Positions 59,745 to 64,000 of a stretch of 64,000 nt of DNA are shown piece by piece. Under the pieces are notes generated by a model that was not told where the DNA came from, made no database searches, and saw nothing but the letters and a program-made list of their open reading frames with translations. The stretch lies in the NCBI GenBank assembly GCA_966250335.1, contig CBINGZ010000013.1, positions 47,631 to 111,630 on the forward strand. Reading direction: 5' to 3'. The stretch comes from OLB7 sp966250335 (GTDB taxonomy: Bacteria > Bacteroidota > Ignavibacteria > OLB7). The first letter of the stretch is position 1, and every line of letters starts with the position of its first letter. A program made the translations under genes and the position numbers.

Positions 59745-61580
59745 CTAGAACGGCGAATCGGAGATGAAGAGCCCCTTGTCCATCGTGAGAAGATAGAGTC
59801 GTCCGTTCCGGTCGAACCTGGCGCTTGAGACGTAGTTGGTCTGCGACGTGAAGCCGTTCAGCTTGACCTCCTTCGTTTCTGTCGATCCCAGTCGCCCTGC
59901 CCGCATACTGCCGAGCTCGCCGTAGAGGAGGTAGTCGTTCTTCGCGTTGAAGGCGATCGCCCGTATCTTATCCTCATCCTTCCGCCACGTCGCGCCGCCG
60001 TCGGTCGACTTCAGATCATCGGCGAAATTCACTGTCCGGCCGTAGAGCGTTCCACTGTTGTCCTCCACCATTCCGACGAAGTTGCCGTCCGCCCCCGTTA
60101 TCCTTTTCGGCTTTCCGTCCGTCCCGACGCGATAGAGCGCTCCGTTGGTGTGGGTCTGCGGATAGATATCACTACGATATGTCGTCACCGAGACCAGGAA
60201 CTCCCCATCCTTCTTCCCGAGCAGTGCCGGCACCTCAAGCCTCCCGATCCCTCCGTAGAGATAATCGGGAACATCGTACTCGACCCAGGTTACGCCGTTG
60301 TCGCCGGAGTAGAAGAAGGTCTGGGGGCTCGCGACCAGCAGGTTCCCCTGGGGAGTCGACGTGAAGCGCCAGAAATATCCCTGCTGCGATCCCAGGCTCT
60401 GCCATCCGGAGGGGTCCTGCCGGAAGAGCTCGCGATCCGCCAGGATCATCAGTTTCCCATCCCTGTCGAACCCGAAATCGTGGATCGTCTCGACGCTCTT
60501 CAGTCCGCTCGAAACCCACGTCCCGCCGTAATTCCGGGAGAGGCATACGCCGCCGGCGACCTCCAGCGAACCGCTGAGTCCGATCGCGATCGTGGAACCT
60601 CGCATTGCGAACTCATGCGCCTCACAGTAGAAGAGATGTTTCCAGGTGACGCCCCCGTCGCTCGACCGGAGGAGGCTCCCCGGCCTCTCGGAAAGCATCG
60701 CAGAGGTCGCCTTCCGACCCGCGAGCGCATAGAGCGCGCCATCCTCTCCCTGACGAATCGAGGCGAAGTAGGGAGGGTTGTTGAAGGGAGAGATCTCCGT
60801 GAAGCTTGCTCCGCCGTTCCGCGATACAAGGAGTCCGCCGCCCCCCGGGACGTAATGGTAGATATCTCCGTTGGCGGCCACCAGAAGCTTGCCGCCGTAG
60901 TTCGCCCTGGGGGCCGGCATCGCCGTCCATGTCGTGCCGCGATCCGATGTTCTGTAGATCCCCTGGTAGTCGGTGGCGAGGATGTCTCCGTTGGGGGCGA
61001 ACGCGATATCCCCCGCGTAGAGCATCGCGACTCTATTGTTCGGGAAGGTCAGCTCGTTCCAGGTCGCCCCCTTGTCGGAACTGTAGTAGGTATAAGTGTT
61101 CGGAAAGTTGTTGATGAGGGTGACGAAGGGCTCGCCGGAGGGAGAGAAGGTGATCTCCGAATCCTCCACTCTTCTGTTCACGGCGAGCGGGCCGGCGGGA
61201 TCGATCGGGGCGATCGTTGGAGTCGAGGCGCCCGGCGCGTAGGTCCGGAACTCCGTCGCCGTCAACGCATAGATCTCGCCGGAGGGAGCCACCGCCATGT
61301 TCGTATGGAGGGGATCGCCGTTGATCAACTGCGGCGTTCCGCCGGAGGGAGCGATCGAATACAACCCGCCGTCGATGATCGCAACAACCCCGCCGCCGGG
61401 AGTGACTCCGACCCCCGTGGCGCGTCCCCCGACCTTCGGGAGATCGGTGACCAGGGTCATGGTCAATGAACCGGGCGTCTCGGTCGGCGGATCACCCGTA
61501 TCGTTGGGATCGGTGCAGCCGCCGAGGAATGCGACCCCCACGGCAAGAAGAACGAACGAGCGCTGAAGAATGCTTCCCAT
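59745..61580 (-). CDS. BNR beta-propeller lipoprotein
   Basis: ATG chosen after AGAAAAGGT (MGSILQRSFVLLAVGVAFLGGC), with GGC as lipobox; 611 residues. The frame continues upstream but that part overlaps the preceding gene antisense-like and lacks protein character. Blades include YYSSDKGATWNELT, YRTSDRGTTWTAMP, LVSRNGGASFTEIS, LRSSDGGVTWKHLF, FYSGDNGVTWVEYD and KSTDGGATWRKD. There is no T9SS tail, consistent with lipid anchoring. It follows the small GH64-N-like gene on the same strand. Function unknown; probably an envelope binding platform. Confidence 0.82.
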   Translation of the reverse strand: MGSILQRSFVLLAVGVAFLGGCTDPNDTGDPPTETPGSLTMTLVTDLPKVGGRATGVGVTPGGGVVAIIDGGLYSIAPSGGTPQLINGDPLHTNMAVAPSGEIYALTATEFRTYAPGASTPTIAPIDPAGPLAVNRRVEDSEITFSPSGEPFVTLINNFPNTYTYYSSDKGATWNELTFPNNRVAMLYAGDIAFAPNGDILATDYQGIYRTSDRGTTWTAMPAPRANYGGKLLVAANGDIYHYVPGGGGLLVSRNGGASFTEISPFNNPPYFASIRQGEDGALYALAGRKATSAMLSERPGSLLRSSDGGVTWKHLFYCEAHEFAMRGSTIAIGLSGSLEVAGGVCLSRNYGGTWVSSGLKSVETIHDFGFDRDGKLMILADRELFRQDPSGWQSLGSQQGYFWRFTSTPQGNLLVASPQTFFYSGDNGVTWVEYDVPDYLYGGIGRLEVPALLGKKDGEFLVSVTTYRSDIYPQTHTNGALYRVGTDGKPKRITGADGNFVGMVEDNSGTLYGRTVNFADDLKSTDGGATWRKDEDKIRAIAFNAKNDYLLYGELGSMRAGRLGSTETKEVKLNGFTSQTNYVSSARFDRNGRLYLLTMDKGLFISDSPF

Positions 61581-61671
61581 ACCTTTTCTCCTGAAACCTG
61601 ATGACATATCGCTGAACGGCGCAAAGGTAGAGGAACATGAAACCGGAGAAAAAGCGGGAATCGAACTATTC

Positions 61672-62019
61672 TTACCGCCGGCGGAGGAAGGGGAAACCGG
61701 CCGGGCCGAACCCCGGCATCGAGCTGAAATTATCGTTGAACGAGAAGTAGATGCGCCCGCTGTTGATCGCCGGCACCGGGACGACATATCCGCCGTTGAG
61801 CGATTTTATCTCGGCGAGAGATTTCACCATGACGGCCGGATCGAGTTGAAAGCTCCCGGTGGTCCAGGAGGCCTTGAGGGTCGAGGTCTCGAAGTCGAGG
61901 TACCCGAACTTCTCCGAATCGCCCGGGTCCTTGCCGAGTATCGCGATATAGACGGCGCTGTCGGGAATGGAGCTGTCGGAGGGGAGCTCGATGGTGAGCC
62001 GTGCGGGGTAGTCGGACAT
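61672..62019 (-). CDS. small protein resembling the N-terminal domain of GH64/thaumatin-like glucanases
   Basis: 115 residues with a strong AGGAGG eight bases before ATG (MSDYPARLTIELPSDSSIPD). The pattern VYIAILGKDPG...FGYLDFETSTLKAS...YVVPVPAINSGRIYFSFNDNF recalls the first beta-sandwich of laminaripentaose-producing beta-1,3-glucanases (notably SGRIYFS). The catalytic part of GH64 is absent, so it is unlikely to be an enzyme by itself. There is no signal peptide. It lies between the TPR-STAND gene and a BNR lipoprotein gene on the same strand. The family call is from recalled sequence patterns only. Confidence 0.6.
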   Translation of the reverse strand: MSDYPARLTIELPSDSSIPDSAVYIAILGKDPGDSEKFGYLDFETSTLKASWTTGSFQLDPAVMVKSLAEIKSLNGGYVVPVPAINSGRIYFSFNDNFSSMPGFGPAGFPFLRRR

Positions 62020-62130
62020 GACCGGCCTCCTGATGAAGTGTAGTGTTGTGGATAAGGATCGGGGCTACCGGAGGGGAGTTGAGATATAATCCTGTTCCGA
62101 TTCAATCTTGAACCTCTCCGCCCATGCCCG

Positions 62131-64000
62131 CTACGGGTGCGCCGCCGTATCGGGCAGCGCCTCCAGCTCCCTGTATACCTCTGCGGTCTTGACATGCTCC
62201 GGCCCGTAGACGCGTTCGAACACCGGGATCGCGCTCCGCAGCAGCGCCCGCGCATCGTGGTGCCGATCCTCGGCGCGACGGAGTCTGCCGAGCGAGCTCA
62301 GGGTCGTTGCCGTCTCGATATGGTCGTCTCCGAGCTTTCGCCGCCTGATGTCGAGAGCCTGCTCCATGTACGTGCCGGCCTCCGGAAGCCGCTGCTGCTT
62401 CATGCAGAGTTCACCCAGACAGTGCCACAGATTCGCCACCCACGGATGTTCATCGCCGAGGACCGTGTTGCAGAGTCCGATCGCATGATGGAACATCGGC
62501 TCCGCCTCCGCATGGTTGCCGTTCTCCGACATGACGGTGGCAAGATTCCCCAGGCTGGCGATGGTGTAGGGATGTTCGATCCCGAGCGAGTTCGTCTGAA
62601 CCTCCACCACCTGCTGGAGCACCTCCTGGGCCTCGACGAACCTGCCGACATCGGCCAGCAGACCGGCCAGGTTGTTCATGCTCCATATCGTTGTGGGATG
62701 TTCTTCTCCGAGCATGGCCTTCTGAATCTCCAGCGCCCGGCGATGGAGCGCTTCGGACTCCGTATAGTTTCCGGCCTTCGCCAGAAGAGTCGCCAGATTG
62801 GCGGCCGATCTCGACGTTGCCACATGGTCCGCCCCGAGCACCTTCTCACGAATCGCCAGGGAGCCGCGCAGCAGCGATTCGGCTTCGGCATATCCCCCCG
62901 TGCGCATCAGCAGCGTCGCCAGATTGTTCATGGTGTTGGCCGTCTCCGGATGCTCGGCGCCCATCGACGTCCTGCAGATCGCCAGGGTACGTCTGTAGAG
63001 CGCTTCCGACTCGCCGTTGTTGCCGAGATACGCCGAGGTGATCGCCCTGTGGGTCAGCCGGGGGAGCAGCTCGGGATGCTCCGGCCCGACCATTGCCTCG
63101 TAGGCGTTCAGCACCTTCCGATTGACGACGTCCGCCTCCGCGTACAACCCCTGATCGGTCAGCAGCATCCCCACACGTTCCAGACTCTGAAGGGTGCGGG
63201 GATGCTCCGTGCCGAGCACGGCTTCGCGGATCGCCAGGGATCGGCGGGCGATCTCCTCCCCCTCCGCATACCTTCCGGCCTCCCGCATGGCGCCGGCAAG
63301 GTTGTAGAGGCTTTTGGCGACCTCGGCGTGTTCCGCTCCGAACGCCGCCTCACGGATCGCGAGCGCGCGCCGGTAGAGCGACTCCACCTCGGAGTAATCG
63401 ATCGTCTCCTGCAGCAGCGACGCCAGTTCGTCGAGCGCCATGGCGGTACGCGGGTCTTCGGCTCCGAACTCCGATTCGCAGATCGCCAGCGCCTCATACC
63501 CGATCGGCTGCCCCTGCCGCGATATTCCGCTTACACGATAGAGGGCGCAGACTCTCAACAGATTCCTCACGCGCCGGGGGATATCGTCGCTCTCCTTCTC
63601 CGCTTCCAGCCGGGCGTTGTAGCTGGCCGCCATTGCCTCCACCCCTCCGCACCGCAGCCAGTAGCCGAGCAGTTCGAAGAGTCCTCTCCTGTCCAGATAG
63701 TGATCGAGCAGATCGAGACGCGATATGGCCTGCGCCAGCCGCTCGGTCTCCCCCGCCTCGCGCAACTGCCAGGGGAGCTCCACCGCCGTGCGGCCGTTCA
63801 TCGGCCTCCCCTCGAAATATCGCGCAATGTCGAGATGCGCCCGTTTCCTGCGTCCCTCGTCGCTCATATATCGAATTGCGACAGCTCGCCGCAGATACTC
63901 GTGGAAGAACCCGAGGCACCCCTCGCTCCGCACCAGATGATACTCCAGCGACCCCAGCATTGCCGACAGGTCGAGACGCGATATTCCGGCGATCTCCGAC
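62131..64000 (-). CDS. STAND NTPase with kinesin-light-chain-type TPR array, C-terminal part (runs off right edge)
   Basis: The frame is open to the window edge; the visible 622 residues begin SEIAGISRLDLSAMLGSLEYHLVR and FFHEYLRRAVAIRYMSD, which aligns with the helical region after the NACHT domain of the protein at 6445-8223 (VEITGISRMRISALVTALDYHLL, FFHDFLRRAVEERYL). About ten 42-residue TPRs follow, of the form YAEAESLLRGSLAIREKVLGADH and TANTMNNLATLLMRTGGY, typical of nephrocystin-3/kinesin-light-chain proteins. The N-terminal DUF4062 and ATPase parts are expected beyond the edge. Probably a cytosolic ligand-sensing switch. Confidence 0.85.
   Translation of the reverse strand, partial: SEIAGISRLDLSAMLGSLEYHLVRSEGCLGFFHEYLRRAVAIRYMSDEGRRKRAHLDIARYFEGRPMNGRTAVELPWQLREAGETERLAQAISRLDLLDHYLDRRGLFELLGYWLRCGGVEAMAASYNARLEAEKESDDIPRRVRNLLRVCALYRVSGISRQGQPIGYEALAICESEFGAEDPRTAMALDELASLLQETIDYSEVESLYRRALAIREAAFGAEHAEVAKSLYNLAGAMREAGRYAEGEEIARRSLAIREAVLGTEHPRTLQSLERVGMLLTDQGLYAEADVVNRKVLNAYEAMVGPEHPELLPRLTHRAITSAYLGNNGESEALYRRTLAICRTSMGAEHPETANTMNNLATLLMRTGGYAEAESLLRGSLAIREKVLGADHVATSRSAANLATLLAKAGNYTESEALHRRALEIQKAMLGEEHPTTIWSMNNLAGLLADVGRFVEAQEVLQQVVEVQTNSLGIEHPYTIASLGNLATVMSENGNHAEAEPMFHHAIGLCNTVLGDEHPWVANLWHCLGELCMKQQRLPEAGTYMEQALDIRRRKLGDDHIETATTLSSLGRLRRAEDRHHDARALLRSAIPVFERVYGPEHVKTAEVYRELEALPDTAAHP

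Noticed and set aside
1..64000. CRISPR arrays, rRNA genes, prophage or IS transposases
   Set aside because: No regularly spaced direct repeats, rRNA-like sequence, integrase, transposase or phage structural genes were found.

Overview
The window is a GC-rich chromosomal segment (roughly 60% GC by eye) from a Gram-negative bacterium of the Bacteroidota/Chlorobiota group. The best evidence is a set of secreted proteins ending in type IX secretion (T9SS) type A sorting domains (YPNP/FPNP...GTYLYKL-like ends), together with lipoproteins and BNR-type beta-propellers. A Kapabacteria- or Ignavibacteria-like lineage would fit, but that placement is inference. Genes are dense, Shine-Dalgarno sequences are patchy, and no phage, plasmid or IS transposase was seen. 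One tRNA gene, tRNA-Leu(GAG), is present; there is no rRNA or CRISPR.

Layout. 0-12.5 kb: a secreted fragment, an AraC regulator, a T9SS beta-propeller, a flavin oxidase, an aldo/keto reductase with TPR tail, a DUF4062-STAND ATPase, an AlkZ-like DNA glycosylase, a MATE transporter bracketed by a 29-bp inverted repeat, and birA. 12.7-17.1 kb: tex, an AhpD-like protein and asnS. 17.5-22.9 kb: two large divergent regulators, one an AAA ATPase with a C-terminal SARP-like module and the other a TPR-LuxR protein. 23.4-28 kb: a heparinase-like T9SS protein behind a perfect 22-bp palindrome, and a secreted M14 carboxypeptidase. 28-38.1 kb: one minus-strand chemosensory cluster (cheR-TPR, fused CheW-CheW, MCP, cheA-REC, cheB, hybrid kinase) that resembles Wsp in composition. 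38-43.2 kb: a DUF92 membrane protein, a very large BNR protein and a LolA-like protein. 43.4-47 kb: the tRNA, a hairpin-rich repeat island, a VIT/VWA T9SS protein and a decayed T9SS tail. 47-55.3 kb: an XRE regulator, a tandem array of five RhiA-like genes plus one degraded copy, and, facing it, a LodA/LodB-like quinone-cofactor oxidase pair. 55.5-64 kb: a YeiH-type transporter, two BNR lipoproteins, another T9SS protein, a small GH64-N-like protein and, running off the edge, a second STAND protein with a long kinesin-light-chain-type TPR array that is paralogous to the one at 6.4-8.2 kb.

Functional picture. Much of the region is envelope and surface biology: T9SS cargo, lipoproteins and extracellular hydrolases. 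It also holds a complete alternative chemosensory pathway. The accessory part (47-55 kb) is the most unusual: duplicated small beta-rich proteins with conserved leaders and hairpins, next to an oxidase family known elsewhere for producing antimicrobial hydrogen peroxide. Across the whole window the hexamer CGATAT is strongly over-represented.
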